42,910 nt of DNA from Comamonadaceae bacterium. GTDB taxonomy: Bacteria > Pseudomonadota > Gammaproteobacteria > Burkholderiales > Burkholderiaceae_C. The stretch is taken from NCBI GenBank assembly GCA_009996515.1, contig JAACZV010000015.1, positions 87,735 to 130,644 of the forward strand. The letters run 5' to 3'. Positions within the stretch are counted from its first letter, which is position 1, and each line of letters opens with the position of its first letter. Shown piece by piece: positions 18,051-27,461 of this stretch. Under the pieces are notes generated by a model. It had not been told where the DNA came from and did no database searches. It saw nothing but the letters and a program-made list of their open reading frames with translations. The position numbers and the translations under genes were made by a program.

Positions 18051-18077
18051 GACGATCCATGCGACCCGGCTTCGACA
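18051..18077 (-). promoter_or_regulatory. candidate ECF42 promoter for the DGPF operon
   Basis: On the minus strand TGTCGA (18077-18072) is followed after 17 bp by CGTC (18054-18051), about 53 bp before the ATG of the second DGPF gene. As I recall it, the ECF42 consensus from Streptomyces work is TGTCGA at -35 and CG(A/T)C at -10. Both elements match exactly. With the ECF42-like sigma gene at the far end of the same run, positive autoregulation is inferred. Confidence 0.6.
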
Positions 18078-18125
18078 GACCCCGGGAAACCCCCTAAGCC
18101 GACGTCGCCGCGGTGGCCCGGCCCG

Positions 18126-18473
18126 TCAGGTGTAGCAAGGCCCCACGCCGCGTATCTCCACGGTCGCCCACTCGGCCGCCGGGCAGCGCTCGGCCCAGGC
18201 CAGCGCGACGGCGGCGTCCTCGGTGTCGAGCAGGAAATAGCCGCCCACCATCTCCTTGGCCTCGGCGAACGGGCCGTCCCAGACCTGGGCCACGCCGTCG
18301 CGCTTGCTGAGGCGCCGGGCCGCGGTCCCCAGCGAGTTGACGCCCAGCAGCAAGCCCTCGGCCTGCAGCTGGGCGGCGAAGTCCTGCATGCGCTGGTAGA
18401 CGGCCTCGCCGGCGGCGCGGCCGCGCTCGGCGCGCTGGCCCGGGGGTTCGACGATGAGCAGCATCTGGGGCAT
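18126..18473 (-). CDS. YciI-family DGPF protein
   Basis: A 115-residue YciI-like protein with the signature WDGPFAEAKEMVGGYFLLDTED and the usual N-terminal strand MPQMLLIVEPP. The start is placed at MPQMLL, where family members begin; an in-frame ATG 12 codons upstream is possible. Its own ribosome binding site is weak. It lies 127 bp upstream of the other DGPF gene, with the candidate ECF42 promoter between them, so it may be a separate transcription unit. No TGTCGA-type element was found in front of it. Confidence 0.85.
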   Translation of the reverse strand: MPQMLLIVEPPGQRAERGRAAGEAVYQRMQDFAAQLQAEGLLLGVNSLGTAARRLSKRDGVAQVWDGPFAEAKEMVGGYFLLDTEDAAVALAWAERCPAAEWATVEIRGVGPCYT

Positions 18474-18615
18474 GGTGGGGCCTGTGGCGATGGGGCGACG
18501 AGCCGGCATTCTGGCGCCAATCCCTACCGAGTCTGGCAGTTGGGTCCGTCAGCAAGATGCGGCACATTTGTCGGCTTAGCGATCTCAGGTCAATCAACAA
18601 GCAGTGGAGGCCGAG

Positions 18616-20325
18616 ATGGAGGACATGACCCGCGTCGCGATATTGCTGGCAAAAGCCACCCCCGAGCTGCCCATCATCGGCACGGCCTCGGGGCGCGCCA
18701 AGCTGCTGGGCTACGACCCGCAGGCGCTGGGGGGCATGCCGCTGTCACTGCTGTGCCCGCTGCGCCAGCCCGACGGCCGCAACTCGGCCGAGACGCTCAA
18801 GCATGTGCTGGCCGAGCTGCAGCAGGTCGGCGCCATGAGCCTGAGCTGGAGCCTGCAGACCCGCGCCGGCGAGAGCCGCCCGCACGAGCTGCACCTGACG
18901 CTGACCGAGCGCGATGGCGAACCCCAGGTGGCCGTCTGCCTGGTGGACGTCAGCCGCATGCAGTTCGCCGAGGTGCTGAACCAGGCCAAGAACGAACTGC
19001 TGGAGATGGTGGCCACCGGCCGGCCGCTGCAGCTGGTGCTGGACCGCCTGACCGGCCTCCTCGAGTCGCAGTTCGAGGGCTTGTTCAGCACCGTGCTGCT
19101 GCTGGACCTGGACGGCCGCCACGTGCACGTGGGCGCCGGCCCGCGCATGCCGGCCGAGTACATGCAGGCGCTGGAGGGCCAGGAGATCGGCCCGACGGCG
19201 GGATCCTGCGGCACGGCCATGTTCGACGACCGCCTCGTCATCGTCGAAGACATCGCCACCCACCCGCTGTGGACGCATTACCGCGGCCTGGCCCTGCAGC
19301 ATGGGCTGCGGGCCTGCTGGTCGGCGCCCATCCACGGGCCGGACCGGCGCGTCGTCGGCAGCTTCGCGATGTACTACCGCGAGGCACGCCGGCCCTTGCC
19401 CGAGGAGCTGGCCGCGCTGAACACCGTCAGCCACCTGGCCGGCATCGCCATCGACCAGGAACGCCGCGCCGAGGAGCGCCGCCGCGCCGCCCAATGGCTG
19501 GAGGAGCAGGTACAGCAGCGCACCGCCGAGCTGCTGGCCACGCAGGACGAACTGGTCAACAGCCGCAAGCTGGCCGCGCTGGGCCAGCTGCTCGCGGGCA
19601 TCGCCCACGAGATGAACACGCCGCTGGGCAACGCGCTGCTCAGCGCCAGCGCGCTGCGCGCGGGCAGCGCCGGCTTTGCGCAGCGCATGGCCGACGGCAG
19701 GCCGCTCAAGCGCCAGGAGCTGGCCGACTGGGTGGCGCAGACGGCGGCCGGCGCCGAACTGGTGGAGCACAACGTGGACCGCGCGCTGCGCCTGGTCAAC
19801 CGCTTCAAGCAGCTGACCGAGGACAGCGGCCGCGCGACGCGCTCGCGCTTCGACCTGCGCGAGGCCGTGCTGCAGGCCTGGGCGCGGGTGCAGACCCATC
19901 TCAGCGCGCCGCAGGTGCAGCTGCTGTGCGAGCTGCCCGAGGGCTTCATGCTGCACGGCCATGCCGAGGTGCTGCAGCAGGTGCTGGAGCAGCTGCTGGA
20001 GAACGCCTGCCGGCATGCCTTCCGCGATGGCATGGCCGGCCAGATCCGCATCGCCGCGCACCGCAGCGCCGACGAGCGGCTGACGCTGGAGGTGCGCGAC
20101 AACGGCGCCGGCATGCCGGCGGCCGACCTGGCGCGCGCCTTCGAGCCCTTCTTCTCGACCACCTTCGGCCAGGGCGGCAGCGGCCTGGGCCTGTTCGTCG
20201 CGCACAGCCTCGCCACCGGCATGCTGGGCGGCAGCCTGGAGCTGGACAGCCAGCCGGGCCAGGGCACGGTGGCGCGGCTGGAGCTGCCGCTGCGCGGCGA
20301 TGCCGCGCTGGCGCTGGCGGCCTAG
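18616..20325 (+). CDS. GAF-domain sensor histidine kinase (orphan)
   Basis: A 569-residue probably soluble kinase without membrane segments. A PAS-like region (about 10-115) precedes a GAF domain (about 130-275, with GPTAGSCGTAMF and HGLRACWSAPI), then a coiled coil (about 278-320). The dimerisation domain has H331 in AHEMNTPLGN, and the HATPase domain has LLENACRH, DNGAGMP, FEPFFSTT and GSGLGLF. No receiver domain and no adjacent response regulator are present, so its partner is elsewhere. The ATG at 18616 has GGAGG 5 nt upstream; a GTG at 18604 and an ATG at 18625 are in-frame alternatives. GAF domains of this type respond to small ligands or redox signals, but the ligand is unknown. Confidence 0.9.
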   Translation: MEDMTRVAILLAKATPELPIIGTASGRAKLLGYDPQALGGMPLSLLCPLRQPDGRNSAETLKHVLAELQQVGAMSLSWSLQTRAGESRPHELHLTLTERDGEPQVAVCLVDVSRMQFAEVLNQAKNELLEMVATGRPLQLVLDRLTGLLESQFEGLFSTVLLLDLDGRHVHVGAGPRMPAEYMQALEGQEIGPTAGSCGTAMFDDRLVIVEDIATHPLWTHYRGLALQHGLRACWSAPIHGPDRRVVGSFAMYYREARRPLPEELAALNTVSHLAGIAIDQERRAEERRRAAQWLEEQVQQRTAELLATQDELVNSRKLAALGQLLAGIAHEMNTPLGNALLSASALRAGSAGFAQRMADGRPLKRQELADWVAQTAAGAELVEHNVDRALRLVNRFKQLTEDSGRATRSRFDLREAVLQAWARVQTHLSAPQVQLLCELPEGFMLHGHAEVLQQVLEQLLENACRHAFRDGMAGQIRIAAHRSADERLTLEVRDNGAGMPAADLARAFEPFFSTTFGQGGSGLGLFVAHSLATGMLGGSLELDSQPGQGTVARLELPLRGDAALALAA

Positions 20326-20422
20326 CGTCCCGCCGGGCGGCCGGCGCGTCAGGTCTTGCTACAGCGGTGGCTGGAGCACCTCTGATCTTGGGGGGTTGTA
20401 CCGCCAAGCCGGGACGCGGGCC

Positions 20423-20440
20423 CCGCCGCAAAAGCGGCGG
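20423..20440. other. hairpin upstream of sodC
   Basis: CCGCCGC (20423-20429) and GCGGCGG (20434-20440) form a 7-bp perfect stem with an AAAA loop in the 156-bp gap between the kinase and superoxide dismutase genes. It may terminate kinase transcription or lie in the sodC leader, 41 bp before its ATG. No T-run follows. No convincing -10/-35 pair was seen in the gap. Confidence 0.45.
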
Positions 20441-20481
20441 CGGTCGCTAACCTCGTGCGCTTCATCAACGGGGAGAAACCA

Positions 20482-21003
20482 ATGAAATACACGCTGATCG
20501 CCGCCGCCGGCCTGCTGGCCGGCAGCGCGGCCCTGGCCGCCGAGCTGACCGTGACCGTGAATGCCGCCGAGAAGCAGGGCGACGGCGCGGCGCTGGGCAG
20601 CGTCCGCATCGTCGAGACGCCCTACGGCCTGGCCTTCTATCCCGAGCTGAAGGGCTTGCCGCCGGGGCTGCACGGCTTCCACGTCCACGAGAAGCCCTCC
20701 TGCGCCCCCGGCGAGAGCAACGGCGCCATGGTGCCGGCGCTGGGCGCCGGCGGCCACCTGGATCCGGCCGGCACCAAGAAGCATGGCGAGCCCTGGGGCG
20801 ATGGCCATCTGGGCGATCTGCCGCCGCTCTACGTGGCGGCCGACGGCACGGCCAGCGCGCCGGTGCTGGGGCCGCGGCTCAAGCTGGCCGACGTGAAGAA
20901 CCGTGCGCTGATGGTCCATGCCGGCGGCGACAACCACGCCGACCACCCCGCGCCGCTGGGCGGCGGCGGGGCGCGCGTGGCCTGCGGCGTCATCGGCGGC
21001 TGA
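20482..21003 (+). CDS. sodC: superoxide dismutase [Cu-Zn], periplasmic
   Basis: A 173-residue secreted Cu,Zn superoxide dismutase that converts superoxide to peroxide and oxygen in the periplasm. Residues 1-20 form a signal peptide ending ALAA. Expected ligands are present: H67 and H69 in [10 protein letters not shown], the bridging H92 in GGHLDP, H101, H109 and D112 for zinc, and H146 in [10 protein letters not shown]74 and C168 fit the intrasubunit disulfide. GGGGAG lies 7 nt before the ATG, which decides the start over an in-frame ATG nine codons upstream. Six bases separate it from the convergent unknown gene. Confidence 0.95.
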   Translation: MKYTLIAAAGLLAGSAALAAELTVTVNAAEKQGDGAALGSVRIVETPYGLAFYPELKGLPPGLHGFHVHEKPSCAPGESNGAMVPALGAGGHLDPAGTKKHGEPWGDGHLGDLPPLYVAADGTASAPVLGPRLKLADVKNRALMVHAGGDNHADHPAPLGGGGARVACGVIGG

Positions 21004-21009
21004 GCCGCC

Positions 21010-21333
21010 TCAGCTGCGGCGCACCCGGCCCAGCAGCTCGCGCGTCGCCAGCTCGGAGCCCAGCGACAGCTCCAGCGGCGCGCGGCACAGCCCGGCATGG
21101 GCGTACTGCAGGTTTTCGTAGACCTCGGCGGCGGCCGGGAAATGGTCCAGCAGGCCCGACAGCGCCGGATGGCCCTGGTGCTCGCGCAGCTCGACGCCGA
21201 GCTTCTCGACGAGCAACCGGTACTGGTGGGGATCGGCCGCGCGGCCCTGGCCTTCCAGCGCCTGCAGCAGTTGCGCCAGGCGGACGAGGGACAGCAGTTC
21301 GGCAGGGACGGCGAGCTTGATGACGGAGGACAT
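21010..21333 (-). CDS. hypothetical protein, 107 aa
   Basis: I do not recognise this protein. It is predominantly helical, without signal peptide, membrane segment or cysteine cluster. The only cysteine is in AHAGLCRAPLE. The text VPAELLSLVRLAQLLQALEGQG and LVEKLGVELREHQGHPALSGLLDHFP reads like a small helical bundle. AGGTG lies about 5 nt before the ATG. It is convergent with sodC and divergent from the lactamase-fold gene. Consistent GC-rich third positions support it as a real gene. Confidence 0.6.
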   Translation of the reverse strand: MSSVIKLAVPAELLSLVRLAQLLQALEGQGRAADPHQYRLLVEKLGVELREHQGHPALSGLLDHFPAAAEVYENLQYAHAGLCRAPLELSLGSELATRELLGRVRRS

Positions 21334-21390
21334 GCGACACCTGGGTTGAACGGATCCAGGGTCTCAGATGCCCTCCCCGGGCGCCATTTC

Positions 21391-21432
21391 AAGACCCGCC
21401 GGCCTGGCTGGCCCGCCTTGAAAGACCCGCCG
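21391..21432. repeat. 11-bp direct repeat in a divergent promoter region
   Basis: AAGACCCGCCG occurs at 21391-21401 and 21422-21432, a 31-bp period close to three helical turns. It lies in the 151-bp gap between the 107-aa gene and the lactamase-fold hydrolase gene. It could be a pair of regulator half-sites; nothing else supports that. Confidence 0.35.
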
Positions 21433-21484
21433 TTGCCGCCACATCCTCCTCCCGCCCACCGGGCGCCCGCCGCCCCGCACCGCG

Positions 21485-22624
21485 ATGAAATCCCTTGGCA
21501 AGCGCGCCTCCGGCCTCCGCCTCGAACGCATGCGGGCCTCGCCGCGCTATCGCGTGACCGACGCCGGCGAGGGCTTCTGCAACCTCCACCCGCTGCTGCC
21601 GGGGCTGCGTGACGGCAGCGAGCGGCCCTCGCTGTCCGACTTCCTGTTCGGCGCAGGCCGCCGCACCCCGGCCCGCCCGCTGCCGGCGGTGAATCCGCTG
21701 GAGCGCTGGCTCAAGCCCGCCGACACCGGCCTGCGCGCAACCTGGCTGGGCCATTCCACAGTGCTGATCGAGAGCGAAGGCCTGCGCGTGCTGACCGATC
21801 CGGTCTGGGGTGCGCGCGCCTCGCCGTCGCGGCTGGCCGGCCCGCGGCGCTTCCAGCCCGTGCCGCTGGCGCTGAAGGCGCTGCCGCCGCTGGACGCCGT
21901 CGTCATCTCGCACGACCACTACGACCACCTGGACCTGCCGACCATCCGCGAGCTCACGCAGCTGCAGGACATGCCCTTCATCACCTCGCTGGGGGTGGGC
22001 GCGCATCTGCAGGCCTGGGGCGTGCCGCCGGAGCGCATCGTGGAGCTGGACTGGTGGGAGCACTGGCAGGCGCCGCGGGCCGAGCTGCGCATCCATGCGA
22101 CGCCGTCGCAGCATTTTTCGGGGCGCTCGCTGGGGGACCGCAACGCGACGCTGTGGTCGTCCCTGGTCATCGAAACGCCCCGGCACCGCGTCTTCTTCAG
22201 CGGCGACACCGGGCTGACCCGCGAGTACGCCGCCATCCGCGATCGGCTGGGGCCCTTCGACCTCGTCATGCTGGAGGTGGGCGCCTTCCACCCGTCCTGG
22301 GGCGACATCCACCTGGGCCCGGAGAACGCGCTGCAGGCCCTGCAGCTGCTGGGCGGCGGCGCCTTCCTGCCGGTGCACTGGGGCACGTTCGCACTGGCCC
22401 TGCACGACTGGGACCAGCCGGCGGAAACGCTGCTGGCGCTGGGCCCCAGGCAGGGCGCCCAGCTGCTGATGCCGCGCCTGGGTGAGGCCGTCGAGCCGGC
22501 CAGGGGCGAGCCGGCGGCACCCTGGTGGCGCGAGGCCGATGCGCCGCGACGCGGGCCGCCCCGCAACGCGGAGGGGGAGGCGGCGGCCAGCCTGCCGGCG
22601 GCCATGCCCTGGCCGCTGGACTGA
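21485..22624 (+). CDS. metallo-beta-lactamase-fold hydrolase, NAPE-PLD/UlaG-like
   Basis: A 379-residue lactamase-fold hydrolase of the group that includes N-acylphosphatidylethanolamine phospholipase D and UlaG/RomA. The metal motif is SHDHYDHLD (H143, H145, D147, H148). LGHSTVLIES begins the fold, FFSGDTGLTREY supplies the bridging aspartate and LPVHWGTFALA a late histidine. The C-terminal 40 residues are rich in Ala/Pro/Arg and probably disordered. No signal peptide is seen. The natural substrate is unknown and neighbours give no guide. No clear ribosome binding site precedes the ATG, but family homology begins nearby. Confidence 0.85.
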   Translation: MKSLGKRASGLRLERMRASPRYRVTDAGEGFCNLHPLLPGLRDGSERPSLSDFLFGAGRRTPARPLPAVNPLERWLKPADTGLRATWLGHSTVLIESEGLRVLTDPVWGARASPSRLAGPRRFQPVPLALKALPPLDAVVISHDHYDHLDLPTIRELTQLQDMPFITSLGVGAHLQAWGVPPERIVELDWWEHWQAPRAELRIHATPSQHFSGRSLGDRNATLWSSLVIETPRHRVFFSGDTGLTREYAAIRDRLGPFDLVMLEVGAFHPSWGDIHLGPENALQALQLLGGGAFLPVHWGTFALALHDWDQPAETLLALGPRQGAQLLMPRLGEAVEPARGEPAAPWWREADAPRRGPPRNAEGEAAASLPAAMPWPLD

Positions 22625-22630
22625 GCGGCC

Positions 22631-23143
22631 TCAGCGCAGCACGTCGTAGGCCAGCATCTGGATGCCGCTGGCCAGGCTCTGCGCCGAAGCCAGCGCCAGC
22701 CTGTGCGCCGCGCCGGCGGGCAGCAGCGGGATGCCGCGCGTCAGCAGCACCGGCATCACCGCCGTCTCGACACGGTCCACCAGGCCGGCCGCGAACAAGG
22801 CCCCGGCCAGCTCGCTGCCGCCGAACAGCCAGATGTCACGCGCCGACGCTTCGGCCTTCAGCACCGCGACCGCCGCCTCGATGCCGTCGCGCACGACGGT
22901 CACGCCCGCGCTCGCCGCCAGCGTGCGCGACGCGACGATGACCCGCTTGCCGCGCAGGGGGTTGGCCTCGCCCTGGGCCTGCATGACGTCCCAGGTCTTG
23001 CGGCCCATGACGAAGGTGTCGAAGCCGGCATAGAGCGCGTCGAAATCGATGCTCGGGTCGTCCACGATCCAGCCGTAGCCGCCGTCGGCATCGGCGATGA
23101 AGCCGTCCAGGCTGCAGGCGACGTTGTAGCGCAGCCGGCGCAT
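22631..23143 (-). CDS. dihydrofolate reductase-family (RibD C-terminal-like) reductase
   Basis: A 170-residue protein of the DHFR/RibD C-terminal superfamily: MRRLRYNVACSLDGFIADADGGYGW, the NADPH-site segment FVMGRKTWDVM, KRVIVASRTL, and DIWLFGGSELAGALFAAGLVDRVE. It is likely an NADPH-dependent reductase of unknown substrate, not necessarily a true DHFR. Its ATG lies 3 nt behind the arsC stop, so it is probably the last gene of the arsenic operon. A role in arsenic handling is not established for this family. Confidence 0.85.
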   Translation of the reverse strand: MRRLRYNVACSLDGFIADADGGYGWIVDDPSIDFDALYAGFDTFVMGRKTWDVMQAQGEANPLRGKRVIVASRTLAASAGVTVVRDGIEAAVAVLKAEASARDIWLFGGSELAGALFAAGLVDRVETAVMPVLLTRGIPLLPAGAAHRLALASAQSLASGIQMLAYDVLR

Positions 23144-23146
23144 CGC

Positions 23147-23575
23147 TCAGGCCCCGGCGCGGCGCTGGCCGCTGTCCCGCACGACCTCGCCGTCCTCCTT
23201 CGTGAACGGCGGCAGCGGCCCGACCGGCAGCAGCTCCAGCACCGCCTCCGAGGGCCGGCACAGCGCCGTACCCAGCGGCGTGACGACGATGGGGCGGTTC
23301 AGCAGCACCGGATGCCGTTCGATGGCGTCGAGCAGCGCGTCGTCGGCCAAGGCCGGATCGGCCAGGCCCAGCTCGGCGAAGGCCGCCTCCTTCTCGCGCA
23401 GCAGCGCGCGCAGCGGCTGGCCGGTGGCGGCGGCGAGCGCGCGGATCTCGTCGCGGCCGGGCGGCGTCTTCAGGTACTCGACGATGCGCGGCTCGAAGCC
23501 GGCGTGGCGGATCAACGCCAGCACATTGCGCGAGGTGCCGCAGGCCGGGTTGTGGAAAAGGGTGATGTCGGTCAT
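23147..23575 (-). CDS. arsC: arsenate reductase, glutaredoxin-coupled ArsC
   Basis: A 142-residue thioredoxin-fold reductase converting arsenate to arsenite with glutathione and glutaredoxin. The catalytic C12 (HNPACGTSRN) and the arginines R60, R94 and R107 fall at exactly the residue numbers recalled for E. coli plasmid ArsC. The end (EDGEVVRDSGQRRAGA) is also family-typical. The ATG overlaps the aquaporin stop (ATGA). In this operon arsenite would leave through the adjacent channel. Confidence 0.95.
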   Translation of the reverse strand: MTDITLFHNPACGTSRNVLALIRHAGFEPRIVEYLKTPPGRDEIRALAAATGQPLRALLREKEAAFAELGLADPALADDALLDAIERHPVLLNRPIVVTPLGTALCRPSEAVLELLPVGPLPPFTKEDGEVVRDSGQRRAGA

Positions 23576-24237
23576 GGCGGAGTGTCGGGAAGAGCGCCCA
23601 GGGCGCGGTGCAGCGGCAGGGCCAGCAACGCGCCCGCCAGCTGCGCGGCGACGAAGCCCGGCACGCTGGCCGGCGCGATGCCGGCGAAACTGTCGCTCAT
23701 CATGCGGCCGATGGCCGCGGCGGGGTTGGCGAAAGACGTGGACGCCGTGAACCAGTAGGCCGCGCCGATGTAGGCCGCCACCAGGCCCGCCGCGCGGCCG
23801 GCCGGCGCGCGCAGCACGACGAGCACCAGGCCCAGGCTCGCGACACCCTCGGCCAGCCACTGGCCGGTGCCGCCGCGCACCCGCGAGGCCCACTGCAGCA
23901 GCGGTAGCTCGAACATCGCATGCGCCAGCCAGGCGCCCAGCACGGCGCCGCCGAGCTGGGCAGCCACATAGGGCGCCAGCCGCGGCCAGGGCAGGCTGCC
24001 GCGCAGCGCCAGGGCCAGCGACACGGCCGGATTGAAGTGGGCGCCGCTGACGGGGCCGAGGATCGCGATGAGTACGAACAGCCCGCCCGCCGTCGCCGCC
24101 GTGTTGGCCAGCAGCGCGATGGCCGCGTTGCCGCCGGCCAGGCGCTCCGCCATCACGCCCGATCCGATGACGACGGCCAGCAGCAGTGCCGTGCCCAGGC
24201 CCTCGGCCAGCAGCGGCCGGCGCAGGGGCCCGTTCAA
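23572..24237 (-). CDS. aqpS: aquaglyceroporin of the arsenic (AqpS-like) type
   Basis: A 221-residue MIP-family channel with six hydrophobic segments. The NPA boxes are GAHFNPAVSL (N69-A71) and TSFANPAAAIGR (N171-A173). The second box lacks the usual arginine right after NPA and is followed by MMSDSFAGIAPASVPGF, the pattern of AqpS-like channels in ars operons. These pass As(III) downhill, so with ArsC they can export reduced arsenate without a pump. The start is inferred as TTG at 24237, sharing bases with the arsI stop (TTGA); no ATG or GTG exists before the first helix. It ends in an ATGA overlap with arsC. Confidence 0.88.
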   Translation of the reverse strand: MNGPLRRPLLAEGLGTALLLAVVIGSGVMAERLAGGNAAIALLANTAATAGGLFVLIAILGPVSGAHFNPAVSLALALRGSLPWPRLAPYVAAQLGGAVLGAWLAHAMFELPLLQWASRVRGGTGQWLAEGVASLGLVLVVLRAPAGRAAGLVAAYIGAAYWFTASTSFANPAAAIGRMMSDSFAGIAPASVPGFVAAQLAGALLALPLHRALGALPDTPP

Positions 24238-24707
24238 CAGCAGCTGCCGGAAGACTTCACGGCGACGGGCTTGCCGCGCGGCGCGTCGCCCGGGCAGCAG
24301 GCCGACGCCGCCTGCGGCGCGCTGGCCTGGCCGGCGCCGAAGGTGGGGATGTCGGCCAGCGTCTGGAACTGCTCCCAGGCGATGCCCTGCGGGTCGGTCA
24401 CCCAGTGCTTCTCGCTCTTGGCATAGCAGCAGGTCGTGGCGCCCTGGTCCAGCAGCGCGACGTCGGCGGCCTGGGCACGGGCCTTCAGCTCGGCCAGCTC
24501 CTCGGGCGTGTCGGCCTGGATGCCGAGATGGTCCACCCCGGCCTTGCCGCCGCGGGTCGAGATGGCGAAGTTGATGCGCGGATCGTCCAGCATCCACTTC
24601 GCGTAGTCGCTCTCCAGCCGCGCGGGCTCGGCGCCGAACAGCTTGGAGTAGAAGACCACGCTGGCCTGCAGGTTGTCGACATGGGCATGCACATGGAATC
24701 GCTTCAT
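24234..24707 (-). CDS. arsI: ArsI/CadI-family VOC protein, probable C-As lyase
   Basis: A 157-residue VOC dioxygenase. ArsI cleaves the carbon-arsenic bond of trivalent organoarsenicals such as methylarsenite using Fe(II) and O2. Putative iron ligands H5, H60 (GVDHLGIQ) and E112 (WEQFQ) and the vicinal thiol pair C93-C94 (TTCCYAKSEKHW) align with those recalled for Bacillus ArsI. The C-terminus has two more vicinal pairs (ACC at 137-138 and SCC at 156-157) that may bind As(III). CadI-type proteins of the same group are linked to cadmium, but the arsR/arsC/aqpS setting favours arsenic. It follows arsR by 12 bp. Confidence 0.88.
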   Translation of the reverse strand: MKRFHVHAHVDNLQASVVFYSKLFGAEPARLESDYAKWMLDDPRINFAISTRGGKAGVDHLGIQADTPEELAELKARAQAADVALLDQGATTCCYAKSEKHWVTDPQGIAWEQFQTLADIPTFGAGQASAPQAASACCPGDAPRGKPVAVKSSGSCC

Positions 24708-24719
24708 GGGATCTCCGGT

Positions 24720-25049
24720 TCAGCAGCAGGAAGAAGAGGGGGTCGCCGCCGGCACCGCGCAGGCGGCGCCCTGGCAGCAGTTCTCGGTCAGATAGCCCAG
24801 CAGCGCGTTCATGCGCGGATAGGCGGCGCGGTAGATGAGGTTGCGGCTGGCGCGCTCCTGCGTCACCAGGCCGGCGTTCACGAGCTCCTTCAGGTGGAAG
24901 GACAGCGTGTTGGCCGGCATGTCCAGGCCCTCGGCCATGGTGCCGGGCGTCAGCCCGGCGTCGCCGGTGACGACCAGCGCGCGGAACACCTTCAGCCGCA
25001 CGGGCTGGGCCAGCGCGGCCAGGGCTTTGATGACATCTGCTTCATCCAT
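24720..25049 (-). CDS. arsR: ArsR-family arsenic-responsive repressor
   Basis: A 109-residue winged-helix repressor of the ArsR/SmtB family, first gene of the operon. The recognition region is TPGTMAEGLDMPANTLSFHLKELVNAGLV. The As(III) site is C-terminal, ENCCQGAAC (C91, C92, C97), as in the Acidithiobacillus-type ArsR rather than the alpha-3 site of R773 ArsR. A terminal C108-C109 pair is additional. It should bind the AT-rich region just upstream (25050-25084) and release it on arsenite or organoarsenical binding. Confidence 0.93.
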   Translation of the reverse strand: MDEADVIKALAALAQPVRLKVFRALVVTGDAGLTPGTMAEGLDMPANTLSFHLKELVNAGLVTQERASRNLIYRAAYPRMNALLGYLTENCCQGAACAVPAATPSSSCC

Positions 25050-25084
25050 ATTTCCAGAATACTCGAATTATTGAGCGCGCGCAA
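25050..25084 (-). promoter_or_regulatory. ars operon promoter and candidate ArsR operator
   Basis: On the minus strand TTGCGC (25084-25079) and TATTCT (25061-25056) are 17 bp apart. The spacer is an AT-rich island with imperfect dyads: AATACTCGAATT at 25059-25070 and, overlapping it, CTCGAATTATTGAG at 25062-25075. ArsR binding between -35 and -10 would block transcription. If this promoter is right, the start point falls on or beside the arsR ATG, giving a nearly leaderless message. Inferred from sequence only. Confidence 0.55.
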
Positions 25085-25163
25085 GCCACCCCGCCACCCG
25101 GGCTTGGGGCGCGACGGATGCCCCCGCCAGCCGGAAGCGGCCCGGCTGTGTTCCACTTCTGCC

Positions 25164-27386
<2,223 letters not shown>

Positions 27387-27461
27387 CATTCGCCACGCTG
27401 CATCTAGCAAAGCTTGGTCAACCCCAGCGGGGGCTCCTCAGCTCGCGGCGAAGGAGCGTTG

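Noticed and set aside
18095-18579. TAAGCCGAC near 18096 and its inverse GTCGGCTTA near 18570 as flanking repeats of the first DGPF gene
   Set aside because: Only 9 bp, no target duplication and no transposase; a chance match is more likely than a mobile unit.
27414-27461. TTG start 16 codons upstream of the small membrane protein
   Set aside because: The ATG at 27462 has a strong AAGGAG site and the upstream extension is not hydrophobic or conserved-looking.
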